Source: Bacteroidaceae bacterium (GTDB lineage: Bacteria > Bacteroidota > Bacteroidia > Bacteroidales > Bacteroidaceae). From it: DNA of 64,000 nucleotides. The stretch is from positions 1 through 64,000 of the forward strand of contig JAFRTJ010000006.1 in the NCBI GenBank assembly GCA_017427185.1. The letters run 5' to 3'. Positions within the stretch are counted from its first letter, which is position 1, and each line of letters begins with the position of its first letter. The notes under the pieces were generated by a model. That model searched no databases and was not told the origin of the DNA. It saw only the letters and a list, made by a program, of their open reading frames with translations. Positions 25,951 to 35,400 of this stretch are shown in pieces. The position numbers and the translations under genes are program-made.

Positions 25951-28310
25951 TTCAGAATATATGTGCCGTGGCGCAGACCTTTCAGTGCCTCGCTGCGTGG
26001 TGCCTTGCGAACAAGTACTCCACCTGGTGTGTAGACTCGCACTACCCTCTCTCCATCGGCTTCCGTTGGCAGGTTGTGGATTTGGTTGGGACGAGTGAAA
26101 TCGCTCATCTGGATATCGTCGATATTGATGCGTCTGTTTCCAGTAGCGAGATTCTCAAACTTGAGACGGATGTCGCCCTGCAGTTTCAGCTCGAAGCCAT
26201 ACCGCTTCCACGTACCAACGATGATGTCTTGTGCTACAGGAGTCCACGAGTTGCCTCCATCCAGGCTGTAACTTACGTGAAGCCTCACTCCTTTGTCTTT
26301 GTTGAACAGGCCGGTCCAGAACCATAGGGAGTCGCAACCGGCTGCCTTGTCGCACTCCATTTCCAGGCAGCCACCACCTTTCATGCGGACACACTTTCCA
26401 TCATTGCGGTTCTCGTCAGCAGCCAGAAGGGCATTGTCCATCAGCCAGGTACTGGCGCTGCATTCGACGGAGGCCTTGGCGTAGGCCCCCTTACTGGAGG
26501 TTTCAAAGTCCTCAAAGAATGATTTCTGAGCGTCGACGGAAGCTGTCAGCGTGACAATCTTCTCCTCCATTCCAGCGGTGGTCAGCACCATCTCGCCTTC
26601 GTATTCGCCTTCACTCTCCTGTGCGGCCATCCGCACGAAGAATGTTGGCGAGCTGCCGGCAAGTACCAAAGTCTCAGTCCATTCCTCGCCATCTGTGCTG
26701 ATTTGGAAAGGATCTTCCACACTAACGTGAGTCACGTATTCCTGCACAGCCAATGCAGATACGCTGACAAGTTTGGCCTCACTCTCCTTTCCTGGTACCG
26801 TCGTAAAACTGATTACCATTGGAGTGACGCTGAAGACTGGCGTTGTCTCTGGCATATCCACGCGCACTTCATTGCTGCCTGCTATCAGTTCACCCTCGCG
26901 GAAGATGCTTACCGTATAGTAATAGGTGGTGTTGGCTTTCACGTTCTTCACCTGATAAGTCGTGTCTGTGGTCGTATAGGTGGCAAAGTCCTTGTGGGTT
27001 CCATTTTCGTCTTTAGTATAGACTTCCAAAGTGTATTCTGCTTCAGGCTCATAGTTCATCCAGTTGGCTGTGAAACGGCGGCTGTAGACGGAGCAGACAA
27101 TATCGGTAGCTTCGTAGGCAGGGATGCCGTCGATAAAGTCCAGCCTCAGCAAGTTGGTTTGTTCGTATCCGCTTCCGCTGATAGTGAGTTTGGTGCTGTA
27201 GGAACCTGGATTCTGAGGAGAGATTCTCAGAGGCAGAGCAAATCCGTTGGTCACTTGTTCAGAGGTCGCCGACGTGGCTCCCACTTCAAACTCAGGATTA
27301 TCCACGCTGATGATTGTGCCATCCGTAAAGTTGCGCCCTCGGATAGTTAAACTCGTTTCGAATCCTTTACTCAAAGGTTGGAGTCCGAAGTTCAGTTCTG
27401 CCTCTGCTTCTGGAACGAACATCTCAACAGATTCTGATTCCTTGTCGATATAGAAGACATGGGTTGTGCTGTCGCCCCAGATATATGTGCTCAGGGTGGG
27501 GTAGTCGACGAAAGGATTGCGATTCCCCTGTATTTCGTGGATTACCCTGTTGCGTTCTGTCTCTATCTCGTCGACAGGGTCTTCGTTGGCCCATGTGAGC
27601 ATCATTTGGCTGACTTCTGGTTGCAACAACAGATCAGATTCAGGATTTACCGTGAGCAGTCCTTCGGTGGTGCACCACAGGTCGTGCATGTGTTGATAAC
27701 AGGTGGCCATGTAGAAATAGGTGCGGGCGAAGTCGCCTTTCCATTCGTCAGAAGGTTCCCATACGGTGACTTGTCTGTTAGCAAGGTAGCTGTTACACGT
27801 GCCTACTTTGATGACATCATTGTCCCATGCCACCCTACCGTCCACTACGCCAATGGGGTTGTTGCTCTTGTGCCTATTGGCTTCTGCATCGCTTGGAAAG
27901 AGATTGAAGAGATCGCAATAGGCATTGTTGACAACATGCCCCCACCAGCTGTTAGCCCAAATGTGCTCGATGTTCATGTCGTTTACCGCTGTCATTTCGT
28001 TGTTGAACTGGCGCAACTCGTTGCTGTAGCGGTCACGCACATAGCCATTTTCCATTTGGTCAGAAAGGTAGAAACCTGCCCACGTATAACCTTCTCCCTT
28101 ACCTCCGTAGTTCAGGACTTGGTTGGGCTGTATCAGATCATGCAGGGCATTCTTCAGTGCAGTTCCTTTTAGGCCTTCTACCTTGCGGTAATAGGACATT
28201 CCTTGTGCAGTCAGCTGCAAAGCGCAGCAGAGAGCCATGAACAGAACGGATGACTTTTTGCTCACTCTGTGTTTCTTCTTCTCAGGGGGAACACCCCCGT
28301 CATTTATCAA
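25947..28310 (-). CDS. Endonuclease I with fibronectin/BACON-like domains and T9SS tail
   Basis: 787 residues from ATG 28310; a GTG at 28265 ([14 protein letters not shown]) gives a more usual signal peptide. Residues about 38-290 are an endonuclease I (NucM-type) domain: [12 protein letters not shown] (catalytic His near 116, with Ala in place of the usual Pro), Asn129, [21 protein letters not shown]. Then come beta domains: an Ig-like fold, a fibronectin type III (about 400-495), and a discoidin or choice-of-anchor-like domain (about 620-740). The last 35 residues ([18 protein letters not shown] and on) look like a type A T9SS sorting tail, so the enzyme would be released or surface-bound. 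It overlaps truA and the small Lys-rich gene by four bases each. Confidence 0.87.
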   Translation of the reverse strand: MINDGGVPPEKKKHRVSKKSSVLFMALCCALQLTAQGMSYYRKVEGLKGTALKNALHDLIQPNQVLNYGGKGEGYTWAGFYLSDQMENGYVRDRYSNELRQFNNEMTAVNDMNIEHIWANSWWGHVVNNAYCDLFNLFPSDAEANRHKSNNPIGVVDGRVAWDNDVIKVGTCNSYLANRQVTVWEPSDEWKGDFARTYFYMATCYQHMHDLWCTTEGLLTVNPESDLLLQPEVSQMMLTWANEDPVDEIETERNRVIHEIQGNRNPFVDYPTLSTYIWGDSTTHVFYIDKESESVEMFVPEAEAELNFGLQPLSKGFETSLTIRGRNFTDGTIISVDNPEFEVGATSATSEQVTNGFALPLRISPQNPGSYSTKLTISGSGYEQTNLLRLDFIDGIPAYEATDIVCSVYSRRFTANWMNYEPEAEYTLEVYTKDENGTHKDFATYTTTDTTYQVKNVKANTTYYYTVSIFREGELIAGSNEVRVDMPETTPVFSVTPMVISFTTVPGKESEAKLVSVSALAVQEYVTHVSVEDPFQISTDGEEWTETLVLAGSSPTFFVRMAAQESEGEYEGEMVLTTAGMEEKIVTLTASVDAQKSFFEDFETSSKGAYAKASVECSASTWLMDNALLAADENRNDGKCVRMKGGGCLEMECDKAAGCDSLWFWTGLFNKDKGVRLHVSYSLDGGNSWTPVAQDIIVGTWKRYGFELKLQGDIRLKFENLATGNRRINIDDIQMSDFTRPNQIHNLPTEADGERVVRVYTPGGVLVRKAPRSEALKGLRHGTYILK

Positions 28311-28516
28311 CCCTTCTTGTGTCTGTTTGCCCTTTTCTTACGGATCTCTGCTTTTACTTTTGCCGACCCAGAACCATGAGCTCCTGTAATGTATTTCTTC
28401 TTCTTAGCTTTGCTCTTCACCTTTCCGGAGTCCTGCTTTTTCTCTTGCTTTGGACCTCCACGAAACGTGATGCCGTTCTGGATAATCAAATCAATGTCGT
28501 CTCCAATGCTTGGCAT
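28307..28516 (-). CDS. Small Lys/Arg-rich protein, unknown
   Basis: 69 residues from the ATG at 28516 (MPSIGDDIDLIIQNGITFRGG), then a strongly basic half rich in Lys, Arg and Gly with GAHGSGSAKVKAE and a C-terminal [11 protein letters not shown]. It fills the gap between AICAR formyltransferase and endonuclease I and overlaps the latter by four bases, so it is probably translated. The basic tail suggests RNA or ribosome binding, but no family was recognised. The longer frame to 28690 only reads the neighbour out of frame. Confidence 0.6.
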   Translation of the reverse strand: MPSIGDDIDLIIQNGITFRGGPKQEKKQDSGKVKSKAKKKKYITGAHGSGSAKVKAEIRKKRANRHKKG

Positions 28517-28526
28517 GTGAATGAGA

Positions 28527-29708
28527 TTAATGGTGGAACAGACGTATGCCGGTGAAGGCCATGGCGATGCCGTATTTGTCGCATGTCTCGATGACGTGGT
28601 CATCACGTACGGAACCGCCGGCTTGAGCAATGTATTGCACGCCACTCTTGTGGGCCCGCTCCACGTTGTCGCCGAAGGGGAAGAAGGCATCGGAACCCAG
28701 CGAGACGTCCGTGTTCTGGGCTATCCACTCGCGCTTCTGCTCGCGGGTGAGAGGCTCGGGCTGGCAGGTGAAGAACTTCTGCCACTCGCCGTCCTGCAGC
28801 ACGTCCATGTAGTCGTCGCTGATGTAGATGTCGATGGTGTTGTCTCGGTCGGCACGCCGTATGCCAGGCACAAAGGGCAGATTCATCACTTGCGGATGCT
28901 GGCGCAGCCACCAGATGTCGGCTTTCGAACCAGCTAAACGCGTGCAATGAATACGGCTCTGTTGACCAGCTCCGATGCCGATAGCTTGGCCGTCCTTCAC
29001 GTAGCAGACGCTGTTGCTCTGGGTGTATTTCAGAGTGATGAGAGCAATCATCAGGTCGCGTAGGGCCTCCTGTGGGAAATGCTTGTTCTGCGTGGGAATG
29101 TTCTGGAACAGGGCAGGGTCGGAGAGACAGACCTCGTTGCGTCCTTGTTCGAAGGTGATGCCATAGCATTGCTTGCGCTCGATGGGCGCGGGACGGTAGG
29201 TGGTATCCATCTGAATGACGTTGTAGGTACCCTTACGCTTCTCACGAAGAATTTCCAGTGCCTCGTCGGTATAGTCAGGAGCGATAACGCCGTCGCTTAC
29301 CTCGCGTTTAATGATGAGGGCAGTGGCTAGGTCACATGTATCGCTCAGCGCGATGAAATCGCCGTAGGAACTCATGCGGTCGGCTCCGCGGGCACGTGCG
29401 TATGCACAAGCAATAGGAGAAAGGGGTACAGGGATATCGTCGACGAAGTAAATATGGCTAAGCGTTTCATTGAGTGGAAGTCCCACAGCAGCTCCTGCAG
29501 GTGACACGTGTTTGAACGATGCGGCGGCGGGCAGGCCCGTAGCAGTCTTCAGTTCAGCAACGAGCTGCCAACTGTTCAGGGCGTCGAGAAAGTTGATATA
29601 ACCTGGTCGTCCGTTTAGGACAGTGATGGGGAGTTCGCCCTCTTCCACGAAAATGCGTGAGGGCTTCTGATTCGGGTTGCACCCGTACTTCAACTGTAGT
29701 TCTTTCAT
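28527..29708 (-). CDS. AICAR formyltransferase, stand-alone
   Basis: 393 residues matching the transformylase half of PurH without the IMP cyclohydrolase domain: KYGCNPNQKPSR, FKHVSPAGAAVG (catalytic Lys-His region), RARGADRMSSYGDFIALSD, SNSVCYVKDGQAIGIGAGQQSR and SDAFFPFGDNVERAHKSGVQYIAQ. It transfers a formyl group to AICAR in purine synthesis. Such single-domain copies occur in Bacteroidota and Firmicutes, sometimes besides a full purH. First gene of the minus-strand run to DUF3256. Confidence 0.92.
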   Translation of the reverse strand: MKELQLKYGCNPNQKPSRIFVEEGELPITVLNGRPGYINFLDALNSWQLVAELKTATGLPAAASFKHVSPAGAAVGLPLNETLSHIYFVDDIPVPLSPIACAYARARGADRMSSYGDFIALSDTCDLATALIIKREVSDGVIAPDYTDEALEILREKRKGTYNVIQMDTTYRPAPIERKQCYGITFEQGRNEVCLSDPALFQNIPTQNKHFPQEALRDLMIALITLKYTQSNSVCYVKDGQAIGIGAGQQSRIHCTRLAGSKADIWWLRQHPQVMNLPFVPGIRRADRDNTIDIYISDDYMDVLQDGEWQKFFTCQPEPLTREQKREWIAQNTDVSLGSDAFFPFGDNVERAHKSGVQYIAQAGGSVRDDHVIETCDKYGIAMAFTGIRLFHH

Positions 29709-29844
29709 AGTCTTTTACTGTAATTTATACTTCGATTCTGCTGCGAAGTTACGATTATGCGGGCGAAATACAAAATAAATGCCTGTATTTCTTCTCTTAT
29801 CCGCCCGAAACGCTCCCGAAGGTTGCCCTGAAGACATAAAATTG

Positions 29845-29884
29845 GAAGCAGGACCCCGGCCATTGGAGGCCAAAGCCCTGCTTC
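29845..29884 (-). terminator. Hairpin downstream of the lipoprotein gene
   Basis: An 8-bp perfect outer stem (29845-29852 with 29877-29884) encloses a GGCC/GGCC inner pairing. On the minus strand it is followed by AATTTTATG. It lies 57 bases after the stop at 29941; no other gene is seen in 29709-29940. Confidence 0.5.
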
Positions 29885-29940
29885 GCGCTATGAAAGAAAA
29901 AAGAAAATTAGAGATTCTTGCTCTTTATCTGCCCAGTCTG

Positions 29941-30891
29941 CTATTTGAACTCTATGCGGGCAGCTATGTAGTTTGCGTCATTATCCCTATAGGAGTATGA
30001 GTCGTCTCCTCGGGTGAATGTCCAATAGTCGGGCTTTACGTCTTTTGTGAACGGCAGATTATAGGTGGTGCCCCAGTACATGCGGCTTTTGACGGGGATG
30101 TTAGATACATGAATGCTTGCTGATTCCTTCGGCACCGTCTCTCTGTTATCAATGTTTGTCGCCTCATAGTCAAGGCTGATAATCTGTCCCAGCATGTTGG
30201 TCTTGCTCTTCTCATTCTCATTGTATTCGACGTCGAGTTTCAGCTCTCCCGTGTTCGCGGTCACCTGCCCCACCCCTGAGGAACTATTGGCTGTGGCAGA
30301 AGCCTCTATGTGGAGTATGCTTCCCGTCTTCACTATCTTTGAACTCGTCACCACGTAACTACGGTAAAAATCATCGTATTCGGGGTCGAACAGCCAGGCA
30401 TTGAGCAGCCCGTACTGTTTGGAGATGCCGAAGTTTGAGACAAAGTCGCCCGAGAGGTGGGCTTCTCCGCTTACGATGATCATTTTGATGTCCAGCTTAG
30501 GCTTTTCCTCCCTGAGGTTGAATATCTTCAGCCGGCCCTCTTCGCTTTTCCACCACAGGTAAATGCTTTCCGTGCCGTTGCCGCTGATGCTCTGTGCCAT
30601 GTAGGGCATGATGATGATGCCTGCCTCGGGCATGCCTGCCTTGGGTAGCAGGTCGCAGCCGTCCTCGGCGTAATCCACGCGCAGGGCGATGCGGTCGGGG
30701 TTGATGGCGCACTTGCCCTCCATGAGTACATTATCGTTCTTGTCCTGGTAGTAGAAGGTGAAGGCCTTGCCCTCCTCCTTCTCGAAGGAAATGTAGGAGG
30801 AGTCCTGTGCATTTACATACTCCTTGCCTGCGAAGTCCACTGTCCAGTCGATCTTCAGAATGTCTTTTACCTTGCTGACGAAGAAGGCCAC
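29941..30891 (-). CDS. C-terminal fragment of the split lipoprotein
   Basis: 316 residues from a GTG at 30891 that is an internal codon of the uninterrupted frame. No signal peptide, so even if translated it would stay in the cytoplasm. Mostly beta strands; no family recognised. Confidence 0.4.
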   Translation of the reverse strand: MAFFVSKVKDILKIDWTVDFAGKEYVNAQDSSYISFEKEEGKAFTFYYQDKNDNVLMEGKCAINPDRIALRVDYAEDGCDLLPKAGMPEAGIIIMPYMAQSISGNGTESIYLWWKSEEGRLKIFNLREEKPKLDIKMIIVSGEAHLSGDFVSNFGISKQYGLLNAWLFDPEYDDFYRSYVVTSSKIVKTGSILHIEASATANSSSGVGQVTANTGELKLDVEYNENEKSKTNMLGQIISLDYEATNIDNRETVPKESASIHVSNIPVKSRMYWGTTYNLPFTKDVKPDYWTFTRGDDSYSYRDNDANYIAARIEFK

Positions 30892-31005
30892 GTCGGAGGG
30901 AGACAGGGTGGTGTTTCCGGCTTCCCTGATGGTCTTCTCTATCTCCTGGTTTAGTTCCTTGATCTGCTCGGCCGAGAGGTCGGAAAGCAGTTCGAAGAGA
31001 TCCTG

Positions 31006-31914
31006 CTAGGTGGGCACAATCTCCTCCATGCCCTTCGACAGCAGCTTCAGGTTGTTGTTGCAGGCATCAATGAACGTCTCGGCGGTGAGGTTGCCGTTGC
31101 AGGCCTGCAGCACTACCTGGCCGTTAAGCTCAACGAAGTCGTAGGCTGTCTTGCCCGTCTGTATAAGGTCGTCGCCAAAGGCAAATACCAGGTTGGCTCC
31201 GGCCTCAATGAGGGGCCCTGCCACCTGCAGCGTCAGGTCGATGGGCCGTTTGTCGCTGTCCACCAGATAGCCGGCCAGTCTCTCCGTGGCCGTGGATTCC
31301 GAGGTAACCAGTTCGTCCAGCACCGCCTTGTAGATCTCCTTGGCATATAGGTCGAGCTCTCCGCTGGAGTATTGCTTCCAGAAATCCTCGCAGCTGAGGT
31401 TCTTCTTGCTCTGCGGCAGCGGATTCTCCTTCGAATTCATGATGTCTTCGTATATCTTCTGTCGCGAAGCCTGGTCGGTGAGTCCCAGTTTGGCCATAGA
31501 GCCTATGATTGTTACGCGGTGCAGCTTATTGGCATCGTTCAGCACCTTGTAGAAATCAAAAGCGGCCTTAGCCTGCCCCCACACGCCGCGTGTGGTGCGT
31601 GTCTGCTGGTCGGCCAGTGCCTGCAGCAGGCTGAAGATCTTGTCGGCATCGTTGCACGCTGCATCCGGATCGCAGGCCACTACCATGCAGCGTGCCATCA
31701 GCTCGGCCGTGTACTCGTCGGCCTGCTGCTCGGTAAGGGTTTGCCCGGGCTGCGGATTGTCGGGGCCCACAGGATTCTCGGGGTTCTCTGGTTCGGCAGG
31801 ATCGTCGTTGTCGCTGCTGCATGCCGCCAGGCAGAGCCAAAGGGCGAGGAATCCCGTGAGCAGCTTTCCTGTAAGGATGAGATTCCTCCTCTGAAAGATG
31901 TGGTTCATAATCAT
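31006..31914 (-). CDS. N-terminal half of the split lipoprotein
   Basis: 302 residues that would be made before the TAG: signal peptide with lipobox Cys near residue 32, linker, and a helical region with LTEQQADEYTAELMARCMVV and a final ACNNNLKLLSKGMEEIVPT. It could be a stable truncated lipoprotein. See the entry for the whole gene. Confidence 0.6.
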   Translation of the reverse strand: MIMNHIFQRRNLILTGKLLTGFLALWLCLAACSSDNDDPAEPENPENPVGPDNPQPGQTLTEQQADEYTAELMARCMVVACDPDAACNDADKIFSLLQALADQQTRTTRGVWGQAKAAFDFYKVLNDANKLHRVTIIGSMAKLGLTDQASRQKIYEDIMNSKENPLPQSKKNLSCEDFWKQYSSGELDLYAKEIYKAVLDELVTSESTATERLAGYLVDSDKRPIDLTLQVAGPLIEAGANLVFAFGDDLIQTGKTAYDFVELNGQVVLQACNGNLTAETFIDACNNNLKLLSKGMEEIVPT

Positions 31915-31970
31915 AATGAGTTTAGGGGTTCTTCTTTACGATGTCATTTAGGATACGTTGGTGCCCTTCT

Positions 31971-32432
31971 TCAGTTTCTGGCGGGCATGTAGGCAGGCTG
32001 GTTGGTTGGCGTGTCATGCGTGTTGTTCATTTCGGCACCGCTGGTGTCGTCGTAGGCAACTTGACGCACGGTGAGTACTAACGTGTCGAGCCCAGCATAG
32101 AAAGTGATGTCCTGCTGGCGTGCTTCGAACTGCAAGTTCTCACTTGCTATAAGCTGTACGCTGGGTGTTCCTGAGGTATAAGCCTGCCGGATGATAGTAA
32201 GCCATGAGTCTGGCGGGGAGAATCTATCAATGGCCTTAGTAAGTCCCTGTAAAGCGACTACAGTCTCGGATGCCTTTGCAGGCATGTTGCACGTCTGCGT
32301 GAGGAATTTGCCCTTCTCAGTGGGCGTAGGGGGTGTTGGTGTGGGCTCAGGCTCATCACCGCCTCCGCAAGATATCATGGTAAGGGCCATGATGGTCAGG
32401 AAGATATATTTCATTGTTTTCATCTTATTCAT
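31971..32432 (-). CDS. Small lipoprotein, unknown
   Basis: 153 residues with a lipoprotein signal (FLTIMALTMISC) followed by a Gly/Glu/Pro/Thr linker. The mature domain has FYAGLDTLVLTVRQVAYDD near the end. No family recognised. The start at 32432 or the internal Met six residues later both give a good signal. It begins six bases after the stop of the 1699-residue protein and precedes the split lipoprotein, so the three appear to be an operon. Confidence 0.65.
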   Translation of the reverse strand: MNKMKTMKYIFLTIMALTMISCGGGDEPEPTPTPPTPTEKGKFLTQTCNMPAKASETVVALQGLTKAIDRFSPPDSWLTIIRQAYTSGTPSVQLIASENLQFEARQQDITFYAGLDTLVLTVRQVAYDDTSGAEMNNTHDTPTNQPAYMPARN

Positions 32433-32438
32433 GTCTTC

Positions 32439-35400
32439 TTATTTAATGAAAATTTTCTTGTTGTTGCGTATGTAGAGACCCTTCTTTGGGGTGTTGCTGA
32501 CAGGTCTTCCCTGCATGTCATAGAGTTGGACTTCCATGTCTTCGCCATCTTCCACAGGGATATCTATGCCTGTTCCATTACCGCCGATGAGATAGCCTCT
32601 AGTGGCCCTTGTCTTGGGCACGGCCAGCCATGCGCGGTGAGCATCGATGTGGAATGCAGCCCCATAGGGAGCCCCCCAGAACCATCCAAACAGGTTCTGC
32701 AGCGGCGTATCTGACGGTCCGTACGCCAACTTGTAGAAAAGGCAATCTTCCTGAGCCGTGGTCATAGTGGCTGCATCGCTACCATGCAGTAGGTTGCTTC
32801 CGTTGTAAGAAGCGTCATCCTCCGTAGCCGTTAGGGTGTATGTGTTGGCCTTCTTCTCGCGCGCCGAGAGGTAAACAGGCACACCCTTGGGAATGATGTT
32901 TCCGTTGATGACCTGTGACTTCAAGGTGCTTCCTGCCTCGGTCACAACGTATGCCGAGAGTCCGCTTGGCAGCTTGTAGTTGTCTTGCGAGTCGTAGAAG
33001 GTGGCATAGCCTTCGGCCGATACGTTGACATCTGTGGTCTTCTCGTTCGACCCTGGAGCTTCGCCCGAGGTTGTGATCTCCATCTCGGTCTTCAGGTCCT
33101 TAGGCTCGTTCCATCCCACATTGTCTGTGGCAGTAGCGCAGAGGGCGTAGTGTGTGCCTGGCTCGCAGGGAACAGTCACCTGGGTTGTGGTGACGTTCGA
33201 GACAAGGAGCTCTGCTTCCTCGCCTCCGTTCTTGAAGGCATAGATGGTGTAATGGCTGATGCCCGACGTGGCGTCGCTGCCCTGTATGGTTATTATCAGA
33301 TTGCCGTCACTCTCCTTGACGCCGGTTACCTTTGAGGTGGGATAGTCTTTGTCGAAAGTATTCACGTAGGTGTTCGTCACTATCGGTTCGTTGGCATCGA
33401 AGACGATGGTGGCCTTGTTGCTGATGGTTGATCCGTTGGCCGGGTTTGCCTTGTGCTGGATGGTGAACGAGACGAAGCCCTCGCCCACGCCGTTGTCGTT
33501 GTTGGGCAGGAGGAAGCCGTTCGTGATGTCTTCCAGTTCATTGCCGTTCTTTTCAAGTGAGGCAAATGCCCAGTTGGCGATGCCCGTCTCCGGATTGAAC
33601 AGACCACTTACGCGCACGATGATGTCGTGGCCGTTCACCTTATACTGGACGTTGCGCGTGAACTCCTTAACGTAGCTTCCGCCCACGACGAGGGCCGTGT
33701 CTGCCCAGCCATACGAGGTGAAGCTGAAGGTCTCGGCGTCGTACTTAGAAAGGTCGAGCGTGTCGGTGACGAATACCTCGTTGGCGGGAGCGGTGGCACT
33801 GGCCTTGTTCTCGAACGTAATGGTGTAGGCCATATCGTGAATGGGCTTAATGTAGTGGCGCTGGTCGTCGTAGCCCCACGGTCCTATCATCTCGTTGGGA
33901 TCGTAGGAATAGACTAGCAGGTTGTCCTTCCAGTTGGGGTCACCCCTGAGGCAGGCATCGTAGGCCGCCTTGTTGCTCACAAGGTCCCAGATGAGTTTGG
34001 CCATTGCCAAACCTCCCTTGACCAGAAGTGAGGGCGGGAAGAGGTCGCTACCGCAGGCAAAGGCGGAAGTGAGGAAGTTGGTGCCGAAGTTGCTCCAGCT
34101 CTTGTCTTTACCCCATATTTTCTGGGTAACGGTCTTGACAACGTTGTAGGCACATCCTACCACAGGAACCACGGTTAGGCCAGTCTCTAGGAAGCTCATG
34201 CCGAGCATGGTCATGGCGCACTCAGCCTTCCTTCTTGCCATGTTGATACCATCGACATATGAGGAGACTTCATCTTTGGCACGTCTGGCGGCAACCTTAG
34301 CCTCTTCGTCGTCAGTCCACGGTCCCCAAGGCTCGCTCATCATGTAGCGTATCCTGATGTTGTTGTCCAAGCCGCTGGCCGTATTGCCCTTGATGCGGAA
34401 GAACCGCTGGTTGGTGCTGTTGGGTGCGATGTAGGGGATGAAGAAGGAGTAGATGCGCACGCTGTCGCCCGTCTGCTCGTCGTAGGCCATGAGATACTCG
34501 CCCAGCTGCTGGGCCATTTTAAGTTCCTCTTCGCCGAAAGCATCGCTATAGAGGTCATATTCGAACTCAAACTTCACGTCGATGGTGCCCTTTCGGTCGG
34601 GGATGGCTATGAAGATGGGGGTGTTGTAGGCCGGCACATTCGACCTGTTGCCATAGTCGATAGAAAAGCGCTGGTACTTGTTGAATAGCTGTTTGGCTGG
34701 TCCGCCAATCTGCATCCACACGTCGGGGTCCTCATACTGTTCTACGGTGAAGGCTTGGCGTAGGGTGTCGTTGCCTACGATGACATCGTACTTGCCCGTC
34801 GGCGCTTCCCACAGGTTGAAGTTGGCGGGAGCCAGGTCGTTGAAGCTGTGTGCCTTCGACGAATCGTAGCCGTATTCCACTTCCCACGTGCCCTCAATCT
34901 CGGTCGTACCTTGTTTGAGGGCCACACGGGGCTTCTTCGAATAGGTGAGTGTGTAGCCGCCCTGAATGCGCAGCTTCACATCGGGCACATTTCCTGATGA
35001 TTCCGGACTTACCTTGCTCAGTCCGCCCACGATGATGCTTTGCGAGGTGCCGACGTAGGCGTTGGTGGTCTTTCCGTCGCCCTTTGCCACCATCCAGTAA
35101 GTGTACAGGCCGGGATGGCCGCTTACGTCCTGTTTGTCGTGGCGCTGCTTGCTGGTGCTGTATTTGTCGAGGCGCTCCAGGTTCCAGGGGTCGGGCTTAA
35201 TCCACTGGTATGCCTCACCGTCCAGTGTCATGTCGGTCATGTATATGGTCTGCCCCATGAGGTCCTTGGTCAGGCTGAACTCTGGATGTGGCGGACGTAT
35301 GCCGTCGTGGGCCTTCAGGTAGTTCTCTAACAGCGGAGCGGGGTCGTTGTGGTACTGGCTCTGGTCTTGCAGCGAACCGTCGAAGGTGAGCAGCAGTCGG

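Larger units (their letters stand above)
29941..31914 (-). pseudogene. Unknown lipoprotein gene split by an in-frame TAG
   Basis: One frame runs from ATG 31914 to the stop at 29941, broken only by TAG at 31006-31008. The codons on both sides read continuously (GMEEIVPT, stop, QDLFELLSDLSAEQIKELN), and the second half has no good start except a GTG at 30891 in the middle of a helix. Read through, the product is about 657 residues: lipoprotein signal (ALWLCLAACSSD), a Pro/Glu/Asn-rich linker, an alpha-helical half, then a beta-rich half ending YIAARIEFK. No family recognised. It follows a second lipoprotein gene and a giant T9SS protein gene, likely in one operon. Confidence 0.7.

Noticed and set aside
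29779..30000. Plus-strand open frame of 73 codons
   Set aside because: Overlaps the terminator-like hairpin and the end of the split lipoprotein gene; no coding features.
20569..31008. Reassignment of TAG to a sense codon
   Set aside because: Several intact genes end in TAG at the expected place (for example those ending at 9482, 14611 and 18702), so the two in-frame TAGs are better explained as mutations.
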